A DNA stretch of 7,087 nucleotides from JAHEIJ01 sp040235565 (GTDB lineage: Bacteria; Pseudomonadota; Gammaproteobacteria; UBA6429; Thiohalophilaceae): the NCBI GenBank assembly GCA_040235565.1, contig JBECLA010000057.1:1-7087 (forward strand), given 5' to 3'. This document shows, in pieces, positions 1 to 6,395 of the stretch. The stretch's first letter is position 1, and each line of letters opens with the position of its first letter. The translations under genes were made by a program, and so were the position numbers. A model generated the notes under the pieces. That model was given only the letters and a program-made list of their open reading frames with translations. It was not told the DNA's origin and searched no databases.

Positions 1-2384
1 TGATGCATCCCGACCTGCAGATTGGCGGCTTCATCGGAAGTGGTGATGGTCTGGCGCGGCAGACGCAGGCGAATATCATATTTACGGTCGCCATCAAGAA
101 AATCAGACACCACCAGGCCATCCAGACCAACCTGCAATGCGCGGGCGATCGCATCAGGACGAATGTCCAGATCCGCGGCGCGTTCCCGATCAATTTCGAC
201 GACCAGCTCTTCCTGCAGGTTTTCATAATTGTGTTCTATGTTGCGCAGGCCTTTGATCTTTTTAATTCGCTCTACCACCAGGTTGCCGAGTTGCTCAAGG
301 GTATCAATATCATCCCCCTGGATGCGGATACTGATATCATCGTCACCCCGTCCCAGGCGTAAACCCCGAATGCCCTGCACCCGCATATTGATGCGATAAC
401 CGACGAGTTGCATGGCGGCGATTTTTGCCTGCATTTTGCGGACCCATTGCTGACTGCTGAGCTGACGTTGGCTGCGCGGAATCAGTTGCAGATAGATACC
501 GCTGGAATTACTCGAGATGTATTCAGATCGACCAAAGATCCGACCCCCGACAGTGGTAAAGACCGATTCAACCTCGGGCTGGGAAACAAAGAGTTCTTCC
601 AACTGTTTGACGAGGGCATCCATGTCATCGAGTTGCGTACCGCTATCCCCTCTGATGCTGATATTAATCCGGCCCTCATCCAGCTCCGGCAAGAAGATCT
701 TTTTGTCCTGCAAATGGTAAAAGTAAAATATGCCTGCCATAAACAGAGACAGCAACACAATTAGCGGTACCTTCGGTCTGGCGATCAGACCCCCGACAAA
801 TCGGGTGTAGTTTGTTTGCAGCCTGGTAACGAATGCGTCGATCCGTGCCGGCAGTCCCTGGCTGATAACTGATCGGTTAATGGTACGGGCACCCAGCGCA
901 GGTACCAGCGTTAACGCCACCACGAGCGAGGACAGGATTGCGGCGGAGAGGGTGGCGATCAATTCATTGAACAACAGACCGATCAGGCCTCCGATGAACA
1001 GAAACGGCAAAATGGCAGCGAGGTTGGTAGATGTCGCCGCGGTAATCGCGCTGGTGATTTCCCCGGCGGCATTCACCGAAGCCTCTTCATTCGGTTCCCC
1101 CATTTTCTGGTGCCGGGTCATGTTTTCCAGCATCACAATGGTGTTGTCTACCAGCATCCCGACCCCAACAGCCAGGCCGCCCAGGGTCATGATATTCAGC
1201 GTCAAATTGCTGAGCGCCATAATGACAAAGGTGATGAGAATGGCGAGCGGGATCGAGAGGCCGATGATCAGGGTCCGACGGATGTCACCGAGAAACAGAT
1301 AAACCACCAGCATGGCGAGCAGGGCACCGGTGATCACGGCAAAGCTCGCATTGCGCAACGCATGCCGGACATAGATGGATTGATCCGATACGGTCGCAAT
1401 ACGAATATCATCAGGAATGATGTCCTGTGCCTTTAACCAGGCAAGCCGATCTTTGGCGACATCCACCACCGCCACGGTATTTGCCGTCGGCTGTTTCTGA
1501 ATGGAAAGCTTGATCGCCGGTTGTCCATCAAGCCGCACCCGCAGCCGCTCGTCTTCATGCGTATCCCGCACCGTGGCCACATCGCGGATGCGTAAGGGGG
1601 TCTTGCTGCGGTTGTCGCGTTCGGGATAGAGTGGCAGATTACCCAGTTCTTGCGGATCGATGATACGACCTGTTGCCCGGGTGCTGAGTTCACGATCCGC
1701 CAGCAGCATGCGACCGCCGGGGAATTCACGGTTTTCCTCTGACAAGGCCGCGCGGACGTCTTCAAAAGTGAGCCCCAGACTGGCAAGCCGTTCCTGATCG
1801 ACAATGATCTGGATTTCCCTGACGTTGCCGCCACCGACTTCAGTTGATGCCACACCCGGCAAGTTCAAGAACCACTTGGAGAAGTCATAGTCGACCCAGT
1901 CACGTAACCGGGTGGACGGACGCAGATCCGAACCGACAGCCAGTTCCAGCACCGGGATCTGCGAAGGATCGCGTTTGTAGATAATCGGCGGATCGATGGT
2001 CTCCGGCAAAAAGCGCTTGGCCCGATCCAGACGGGTACTCGCATCACGCAGTGCGATATTGATGTCGGTGCCGTAGGGGAAGCTCAGGTCGACCTCACTT
2101 CGCCCTTCACTGGTGGTGGACTGGACGGCGATTGCATCCTCGGTAATCGCCAGTTGTTCTTCCAGTTGGCGGGTGATTTGATCTTCCATGATGCGTGCCG
2201 GCACACCGGGGTCGAGAATTCGCACCCGTACTTCCGGATAAATGATATGCGGTAACAGATCGATCGCCAGCCGATCCACCGAGAACAGGCCGAGTACCAC
2301 GACTGTCAGGGCCAGCATCACCACGGAAATGGGGCGTCTTACTGACCAGGAAGCGAGTCCTCCGCTGCGAAACCGTTGCCGCAT
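1..2384 (-). CDS. RND-family efflux permease (HAE/AcrB-like), C-terminus beyond the left edge
   Basis: Inner-membrane proton-driven pump subunit that takes substrates from the periplasm or membrane and passes them to a tripartite channel. The frame is open without a stop from the ATG at 2384 to base 3, giving 794 residues; the family is usually about 1,020-1,050, so roughly 230-250 residues (TM8-TM12 and part of the second porter domain) are missing. Seen: an N-terminal membrane helix at about 18-38 after the typical WSVRRPISV; a first periplasmic porter domain at about 40-340; TM2 346-365, TM3 371-391, TM4 397-417, TM5 447-466, TM6 476-497, TM7 539-556; then the start of the second porter domain (LPELDEG). 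TM4 carries GMLVDNTIVMLEN, with D413 and N414 where AcrB has D407/D408. The start is set by GGAG lying within the last codons of the adaptor gene, about six bases upstream; the gap to the adaptor stop is two bases, so the two genes are translationally close. Substrate cannot be read from the sequence; drugs, dyes or lipophilic compounds fit better than metals, because the heavy-metal subgroup has a different TM4 pattern. Confidence 0.95.
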   Translation of the reverse strand, partial: MRQRFRSGGLASWSVRRPISVVMLALTVVVLGLFSVDRLAIDLLPHIIYPEVRVRILDPGVPARIMEDQITRQLEEQLAITEDAIAVQSTTSEGRSEVDLSFPYGTDINIALRDASTRLDRAKRFLPETIDPPIIYKRDPSQIPVLELAVGSDLRPSTRLRDWVDYDFSKWFLNLPGVASTEVGGGNVREIQIIVDQERLASLGLTFEDVRAALSEENREFPGGRMLLADRELSTRATGRIIDPQELGNLPLYPERDNRSKTPLRIRDVATVRDTHEDERLRVRLDGQPAIKLSIQKQPTANTVAVVDVAKDRLAWLKAQDIIPDDIRIATVSDQSIYVRHALRNASFAVITGALLAMLVVYLFLGDIRRTLIIGLSIPLAILITFVIMALSNLTLNIMTLGGLAVGVGMLVDNTIVMLENMTRHQKMGEPNEEASVNAAGEITSAITAATSTNLAAILPFLFIGGLIGLLFNELIATLSAAILSSLVVALTLVPALGARTINRSVISQGLPARIDAFVTRLQTNYTRFVGGLIARPKVPLIVLLSLFMAGIFYFYHLQDKKIFLPELDEGRINISIRGDSGTQLDDMDALVKQLEELFVSQPEVESVFTTVGGRIFGRSEYISSNSSGIYLQLIPRSQRQLSSQQWVRKMQAKIAAMQLVGYRINMRVQGIRGLRLGRGDDDISIRIQGDDIDTLEQLGNLVVERIKKIKGLRNIEHNYENLQEELVVEIDRERAADLDIRPDAIARALQVGLDGLVVSDFLDGDRKYDIRLRLPRQTITTSDEAANLQVGMH

Positions 2385-2386
2385 AA

Positions 2387-3439
2387 TTACTCCGTCGGCG
2401 TGGCAGTGGCTGGTTCGGTCTCGACCGGAATAACTTTTTTCCCCTCGCGCAGACCAATGAACCCTTTGACGACTACGGGATCATCAACCTCAATCCCGTC
2501 AAGAATTTCCATCTGGTTGCCCAGCAGAATACCGGTTTCCACCCGTACTGTTTCCACGGTGTTATCCGCTTTAAGCCGATACACAAATTCACCCTGGTTA
2601 TCATGACGAATGGCGGCAAAGGGGATATTCCGACGTGGGGTGGTCTGGGTATTCACCGTGACACGACACAGTTGACCCGGGCGGGCGCCAGCGGGAATCG
2701 TGGCAAACTGCATTTCCATCATGCCCTTACGGGTCTGGGGATCAATGGTGGGAAAGATACGCTTCACTGTCGCGGGATACTGTTGTTCTCCCAGCGCATC
2801 AATGCGGACTTGTACCACATCGCCGGTATTGATATTACTCAGCAACAGTTCTGAGACCGGGATGACGATTTTGATTTGCGCCGGATCAAACAGGGTCAAG
2901 ATATGACTGTGAACCGGGACCACATCACCGGTTTCTTTCAGGCGTTCGCTGATGATACCGCCAAATGGTGCCTTGATACGCGTGTGGGCCAGGCGGGTTT
3001 CCAGTAAGGAAACTTCTGCCTTCGCCAGTTCCAGCGCCGTATCAGCCCGCGCCAGTTCATCTTCCGAAGCGAGTTTTTTGCGAAACAGGCTGTCGATACG
3101 CTTGACATCAACCTGTGCTTGCTTGAGGGTGGCAGTAGCCTTTTTGAGCTCAGCCTGAATCAGGCGGTCATCGATGCGGGCGAGAATCGCCCCTGCTTCA
3201 ACCGCGTCGCCTTCATAAAAAGGTAATTCCACAATGCGGCCTTCTTCTTCATTGAAGATGTGGACGGTGGTTACGGCTTGCAGTGAGCCGGTTAAAATGC
3301 GGTGCGCGATCAATGGGCTGCGACTGACTGTCGCAACTTGCACCGGTGTCGGCGTTGAGGCGCGGGAGACAGGTTGTTGGGCTTTGTCACAACCGGGCAA
3401 CAGCAACAACACGAGCGGTAATAGATAGATTCTCATCAT
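2387..3439 (-). CDS. RND efflux periplasmic adaptor (membrane fusion protein), lipoprotein
   Basis: AcrA/HlyD-type adaptor that links the RND permease encoded just downstream to an outer-membrane channel. 350 residues, normal for the family. Seen: a lipoprotein signal peptide ending LLLLPGC, lipid-bearing Cys17 followed by Asp18 (Asp at +2 is the inner-membrane retention signal in enterobacteria, and AcrA also has Cys-Asp); first lipoyl half at about 55-90 (VEAGAILARID); a single alpha-helical hairpin at about 92-152; second lipoyl half at about 153-185 (RIKAPFGGII); beta-barrel at about 187-265 with RPGQLCRV in place of the usual RPGM-x-V; membrane-proximal domain at about 268-340. Two ATG codons stand in tandem (3439 and 3436). 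The Shine-Dalgarno GGAG lies one base before the first and four before the second, so the second is the likelier start, costing one residue. First gene of a leftward operon with the permease. No outer-membrane factor is encoded in the window. Confidence 0.95.
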   Translation of the reverse strand: MMRIYLLPLVLLLLPGCDKAQQPVSRASTPTPVQVATVSRSPLIAHRILTGSLQAVTTVHIFNEEEGRIVELPFYEGDAVEAGAILARIDDRLIQAELKKATATLKQAQVDVKRIDSLFRKKLASEDELARADTALELAKAEVSLLETRLAHTRIKAPFGGIISERLKETGDVVPVHSHILTLFDPAQIKIVIPVSELLLSNINTGDVVQVRIDALGEQQYPATVKRIFPTIDPQTRKGMMEMQFATIPAGARPGQLCRVTVNTQTTPRRNIPFAAIRHDNQGEFVYRLKADNTVETVRVETGILLGNQMEILDGIEVDDPVVVKGFIGLREGKKVIPVETEPATATPTE

Positions 3440-3530
3440 TCTCCACTAAAATTCAGGGGAATCAGCAGGTGCCGTTACGGCGCCAAAGTTATGATAATAT
3501 TGCAATTTTCCGCTCAATCATAGAAATATT
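3440..3530. promoter_or_regulatory. Divergent promoter region between adaptor/RND operon and Atm1-type exporter
   Basis: These 91 bases must hold the start signals for both directions unless the transporters are read from further away. The exporter side is AT-rich: a -10-like GATAAT at 3493-3498 (overlapping TATGAT at 3490-3495) points rightward, with only a weak -35 candidate near 3469-3475. Leftward, TTGAGC and TATCAT on the minus strand are separated by 15 bases, a poor match. A perfect 8-bp palindrome ATTGCAAT sits at 3499-3506. No strong promoter is evident in either direction, so the exact boxes are uncertain; the role of the region is inferred from gene orientation. Confidence 0.55.
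3468..3484. promoter_or_regulatory. 17-bp near-palindrome, candidate operator
   Basis: GGTGCCGTTACGGCGCC has 8-base arms around a central T, with one mismatched pair (3470/3482); the inner 11 bases, GCCGTTACGGC, are a perfect palindrome apart from the centre base. It lies midway between the two divergent transporter operons, next to the rightward -10 candidate at 3490-3498, where a repressor or activator dimer could act on both. No regulator gene is adjacent, so the binding protein is unknown. It is not followed by a T run, so an intrinsic terminator is unlikely. Confidence 0.35.
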
Positions 3531-5354
3531 ATGGTTCATTATCATTACACCACCGCGCCGCATGCCGGGCGCCAGGATTTGCGCAATCTCAAGCGCATGT
3601 TTCCCTATATCTGGGAATACCGCGGCCGGGTGTTGCTGGCGCTGGTCAGCCTGATCCTGGCCAAGGTGGCTACCGTGGGAGTCCCGCTGATACTGAAGGA
3701 AATCGTCGATGTCCTTGATACCGTCGAGGGGGCAGTCGTCGCCTTACCGATTGTGCTGTTTCTGGCCTATGGTGCCTTACGCCTCAGCAGTTCGCTGTTT
3801 AATGAAATGCGTGATGCCATCTTTGCGCGGGTTCGTTATCACGCCATGCGTAATTTGTCGAAGCAGGTCATGACTCACCTGCATGAATTGTCGTTGCGTT
3901 ATCACCTGGAACGACGCACCGGTAATATCTCCCGGGATCTCGAACGGGGCACCCTGAGCATCAGTTCCATCCTCAACTATCTGGTGTTCAATATTCTGCC
4001 TACCGCGGCGGAATTCATACTGGTGGCGATCATTCTGCTCGGGCAGTATGAATGGCATTTTGCCCTGGTCACCTTCGCTACTGTGACAGTGTATATCGCC
4101 TTTACCCTGGCGGTGACGGAATGGCGCATGCATTTCCGTCACACCATGAACCGGCTTGACTCAGAGGCCAATGGTCAGGCCGTGGACAGCTTGTTGAACT
4201 ACGAAACGGTCAAGTACTTCAATAACGAAGCCTTTGAACTCAAGCGTTATGACAATACCCTGGCGGGGTGGGAAGAGGCCGCGGTGAAGAGCCAGACCTC
4301 CATGTCGTTATTAAACTTTGGCCAGGGCGGGATCATTGCCATCGGACTCACGCTGATCATGATCTATGCCGGCAACGGCGTCGTGGCGGGAACCATGAGC
4401 CTGGGTGACCTGGTACTGGTGAATACCCTGATGTTGCAATTATTCATGCCGCTCAATTTTCTCGGCATCATCTATCGCATGTTGAAGCATACCCTGGCGG
4501 ATATGGACCTGGTACTGAAACTGCTGGATCGCAAGGTGGAAGTCGAAGACAGGCCGGACGCCAAACCCTTAACCATCAGGCAACCCACCGTGCGATTTGA
4601 AAATGTGAGTTTCGCCTATCAGGCCGATCGTCCCATCTTGCATGATGTGAATTTCGAAATTCCGGCCGGTCAGAAAGTGGCGGTGGTGGGTCCTTCCGGG
4701 GCCGGCAAATCCACCCTGGCGCGGTTGCTGTTTCGCTTCTACGACGTGAATCAGGGTCGCATCTTGATCGATGATCAATCCGTTGCCGATGTGACCCAGG
4801 AAAGTCTGCGGCGGGCGATCGGGATCGTCCCCCAGGATACGGTGTTGTTTAACGAGTCGATTTATTACAATATCCAGTATGCGAATCCCGCGGCGACGCC
4901 GGAACAAGTGAGTCATGCCGCGCGTTTGGCGCACATTCACGAATTTATCGAAAGTCTGCCCCAGGGCTATGAGACCATCGTTGGTGAACGTGGGCTGAAA
5001 CTCTCCGGTGGGGAGAAGCAACGCATTGCGATTGCCCGGGTGATTCTGAAAAATCCGCCCATCTTGATCTTTGATGAGGCCACCTCGTCCCTGGATTCAC
5101 GTTCCGAGCAAGCCATTTTGCACGAGCTGGAAGCCGTCGCCGAGCAGCATACGACTCTCGTCATTGCCCACCGGCTTTCTACCATCATCAATGCGGATAC
5201 CATTCTGGTCATGGAGCAGGGGCGCATTATCGAGCAGGGCGACCATCATGCCTTGCTGGCCCGTGAGGGACTGTATGCCCAAATGTGGGCCCTGCAGCAG
5301 GAGGAAAAGCGGGTGGAGAGCGAGACCCTGGAAGGCCTGGCATCCCACATCTAG
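3531..5354 (+). CDS. Atm1-type ABC exporter (fused permease and ATPase half-transporter)
   Basis: Homodimeric ABC exporter of the Atm1/ABCB7/HMT1 family in the inner membrane. Known members move glutathione derivatives such as GSSG, persulfides or metal-glutathione conjugates out of the cytoplasm or matrix. 607 residues, full length. Membrane domain: helices at about 33-56, 69-90, 147-170, 175-195, 263-285 and 290-310, with the family hallmark LLNYETVKYFNNE. W198-R199 and F202-R203 match the arginine pair, and L261-N262-F-G-Q265 matches the Asn/Gln pair, that contact glutathione in structurally characterised Atm1 proteins. ATPase domain: Walker A GPSGAGKST at 387-395 (K393), Q-loop Q435, signature LSGGEKQR at 491-498, Walker B ILIFDEATSSLD at 511-522 with catalytic E516, switch H547. 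All are intact. The protein contains no cysteine. The ATG at 3531 is the first in frame after a stop at 3495-3497, but it lacks a clear ribosome binding site; the next ATG (residue 23, at 3597) also lacks one. Divergent from the RND operon; probably monocistronic or loosely linked to the S24-like gene that follows. Confidence 0.95.
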   Translation: MVHYHYTTAPHAGRQDLRNLKRMFPYIWEYRGRVLLALVSLILAKVATVGVPLILKEIVDVLDTVEGAVVALPIVLFLAYGALRLSSSLFNEMRDAIFARVRYHAMRNLSKQVMTHLHELSLRYHLERRTGNISRDLERGTLSISSILNYLVFNILPTAAEFILVAIILLGQYEWHFALVTFATVTVYIAFTLAVTEWRMHFRHTMNRLDSEANGQAVDSLLNYETVKYFNNEAFELKRYDNTLAGWEEAAVKSQTSMSLLNFGQGGIIAIGLTLIMIYAGNGVVAGTMSLGDLVLVNTLMLQLFMPLNFLGIIYRMLKHTLADMDLVLKLLDRKVEVEDRPDAKPLTIRQPTVRFENVSFAYQADRPILHDVNFEIPAGQKVAVVGPSGAGKSTLARLLFRFYDVNQGRILIDDQSVADVTQESLRRAIGIVPQDTVLFNESIYYNIQYANPAATPEQVSHAARLAHIHEFIESLPQGYETIVGERGLKLSGGEKQRIAIARVILKNPPILIFDEATSSLDSRSEQAILHELEAVAEQHTTLVIAHRLSTIINADTILVMEQGRIIEQGDHHALLAREGLYAQMWALQQEEKRVESETLEGLASHI

Positions 5355-5396
5355 TGGTCAAAACCGCGTGATCTGTCGGGATTTACGGTAGCTGCC

Positions 5397-5421
5397 GGGC
5401 GTTGCTGCGGTAACAGCGCCC
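5397..5421. repeat. Imperfect inverted repeat upstream of the S24-like gene
   Basis: GGGCGTTGCT at 5397-5406 can pair with AACAGCGCCC-side bases 5412-5421 around a five-base loop: ten pairs including one G-U wobble and one mismatch. It lies after the Atm1-type exporter stop and covers the spot where a -35 element would sit for the TATAAT at 5430-5435. It has no T run on either strand, so it is a weak case for an intrinsic terminator; an operator or a transcript-end hairpin for the exporter mRNA are the alternatives. Confidence 0.35.
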
Positions 5422-5429
5422 AAATCGGT

Positions 5430-5435
5430 TATAAT
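5430..5435 (+). promoter_or_regulatory. Consensus -10 box (TATAAT) for the S24-like gene
   Basis: A perfect TATAAT 29 bases before the ATG at 5465 would give a transcript start near 5442 and a leader of about 22 bases. No good -35 is found 16-18 bases upstream (the sequence there is GCGGTA-like), and the extended TG motif is absent, so the promoter may need an activator or be intrinsically weak. It suggests this gene has its own promoter in addition to any read-through from the exporter. Confidence 0.5.
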
Positions 5436-5464
5436 CCCCCTCCCGACAACCAAGCGAGAAGACT

Positions 5465-5848
5465 ATGTCTGAATTGAAGTCACGCATGATTCCCGATGAC
5501 ACCATGAGCGGTTGCGCTTCGAGTGAGCCGTTTGCCTTGCAGGTCATCGATGACAGTATGGAACCGGAATTCAAGAAGGACTGCATCATCATCATCGATC
5601 CTTCCGGGCTGGCGGTACATGGTGCCTACGTGATCGCCCTGGTTGAGAACGGCTATATCTTCCGCCAATTAAGCATAGAGGACGGCCGCTATTATATTCA
5701 CCCCCTGAATGAGGCCTATCTGCACGAAAAACGGGAAATCCAGTTCGAGGCAATTGAAGGGGTGATCATTCAGCAGGCGGCACCCAATGGCCGGCGCAAG
5801 GATCGAAAAAAGTATACCTATGCCACGCCGGGTGAGCAGCCAAATTGA
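5465..5848 (+). CDS. Small S24/LexA-like peptidase-fold protein without DNA-binding domain
   Basis: 127 residues forming essentially only the S24 (LexA/UmuD C-terminal) fold. Seen: FALQVIDDSMEPEF at 23-36, with S31 in the position of the catalytic serine; a beta strand CIIIIDP at 40-46; HGAYVIALVENGYIFRQL at 52-69; HPLNEAY at 79-85 or so, equivalent to UmuD PMNSAY; and GVIIQQ near the end. The lysine that completes the Ser-Lys dyad in LexA and UmuD (in V-K-R-L / V-K-K-L) is replaced by Arg67 (F-R-Q-L). The usual cleavage segment and helix-turn-helix are absent: only 30 residues precede the serine. The tail is basic (NGRRKDRKK). The protein may therefore bind a partner or ligand without self-cleavage, or use Arg in an unusual way; this is inference. 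Start ATG has a modest purine-rich leader (GCGAGAAG) about four bases upstream. Its role is unknown; there is no UmuC next to it and no LexA-type box upstream. Confidence 0.85.
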   Translation: MSELKSRMIPDDTMSGCASSEPFALQVIDDSMEPEFKKDCIIIIDPSGLAVHGAYVIALVENGYIFRQLSIEDGRYYIHPLNEAYLHEKREIQFEAIEGVIIQQAAPNGRRKDRKKYTYATPGEQPN

Positions 5849-5900
5849 TGGACTGTTGTCCTGGTAAGTTACCCAGATACCTGATCTTCAGGATGTGACC
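5849..5900. repeat. Convergent gap with three small inverted repeats
   Basis: The 52 bases between the converging S24-like and rhodanese genes carry three consecutive dyads: GGAC-TGTT-GTCC at 5850-5861, GGTAA-G-TTACC at 5863-5873 (also CTGG/CCAG at 5861-5876), and CCTGA-TCT-TCAGG at 5880-5892. Each stem is only 4-5 bp and no T run follows on either strand, so none is a standard intrinsic terminator. The position suggests they help end or stabilise transcripts from both sides. Confidence 0.35.
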
Positions 5901-6377
5901 CTATCCAGCTTGTTTGTGCGTGGCGCTGAGTTGTTCCGGTCTTAGATTCGGGGTAAAAAACGCATCCGAGTCATCTTCGGAAACCGCTTCGCCGTTAACA
6001 TCCACCAGCGGTTGTTCGTAATCGGCCCAGCCGCGCAAGCCGGTTTTGAGTGAACTGACATTCTGATAGCCCAGCTGCTGCATGACATCGCAGACGAAAA
6101 CGCTGCGGTTACCGGAACGACACACCACGATAATCTCCTGTTCGCGCGCCTCTACCAGTTCCGGTACCGTTTCTTCATAATCATATTCACAGGCAGTTTC
6201 CAGTACCCCCCGTGGGACATTGATAGAACCGGGGATATGCATGGCATTGAATTCGGCCGGCTCACGGACATCCAGCAACAATACTTCACGCGCCTGCAGT
6301 ATTTCTTCCAGATCCCAGGGAAAAAGTTCTTTGACGCGTTCCGCGGTTTCAGCTACCAGTTCAGTGAAGCGCTTCAT
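5901..6377 (-). CDS. Single-domain rhodanese (sulfurtransferase) with acidic C-terminal tail
   Basis: Cytoplasmic rhodanese-fold protein of 158 residues that would carry sulfur as a persulfide on its active-site cysteine; donor and acceptor are unknown. Seen: a short helical N-terminus; LLLDVREPAEF at 33-43; HIPGSINVP at 47-55; active-site loop CRSGNRS at 86-92, with C86 in a six-residue loop typical of sulfurtransferases rather than the longer loop of Cdc25-like phosphatases; and LRGWADY near 113-121. About 35 residues follow the domain, including an acidic stretch (SEDDSDAFF), with no motif I recognise. There is no signal peptide. The start is supported by AGGAG eight bases upstream. It begins 18 bases after the stop of the NarL-like regulator gene, so it is probably the last gene of that operon. 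Other cysteines are C63 and C95. Confidence 0.92.
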   Translation of the reverse strand: MKRFTELVAETAERVKELFPWDLEEILQAREVLLLDVREPAEFNAMHIPGSINVPRGVLETACEYDYEETVPELVEAREQEIIVVCRSGNRSVFVCDVMQQLGYQNVSSLKTGLRGWADYEQPLVDVNGEAVSEDDSDAFFTPNLRPEQLSATHKQAG

Positions 6378-6395
6378 TGTTAGTGCTCCTGATAC

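Noticed and set aside
3..1436. Several plus-strand open frames of 100-140 codons opposite the RND permease (3-362, 408-764, 880-1302, 1110-1436).
   Set aside because: They are antisense shadows of the intact minus-strand permease frame, with low-complexity arginine/serine-rich or unrecognisable products.
1865..2047. Apparent frameshift in the RND gene near 1910, because a short minus-strand frame ends at 1865 and another reads nearby.
   Set aside because: Codon-by-codon reading shows the permease frame continuing through this site (DLRPSTRLRDWVDYDFSKW) without a stop; the short frames are out of phase.
3440..3530. FNR-type or NarL-type binding sites in the divergent gap.
   Set aside because: No TTGAT-N4-ATCAA match and no TACYYMT heptamer pair was found; TTGCA...TCAA is the wrong spacing.
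4569..5348. Minus-strand open frames (4569-5021, 4967-5227, 5097-5348) opposite the exporter ATPase domain.
   Set aside because: The plus-strand frame has every ABC motif in order, so these are shadows.
5391..5450. Possible LexA/SOS box upstream of the S24-like gene (CTG...CAG at 5405-5416).
   Set aside because: The half-sites are separated by six bases instead of the ten of the gammaproteobacterial SOS box.
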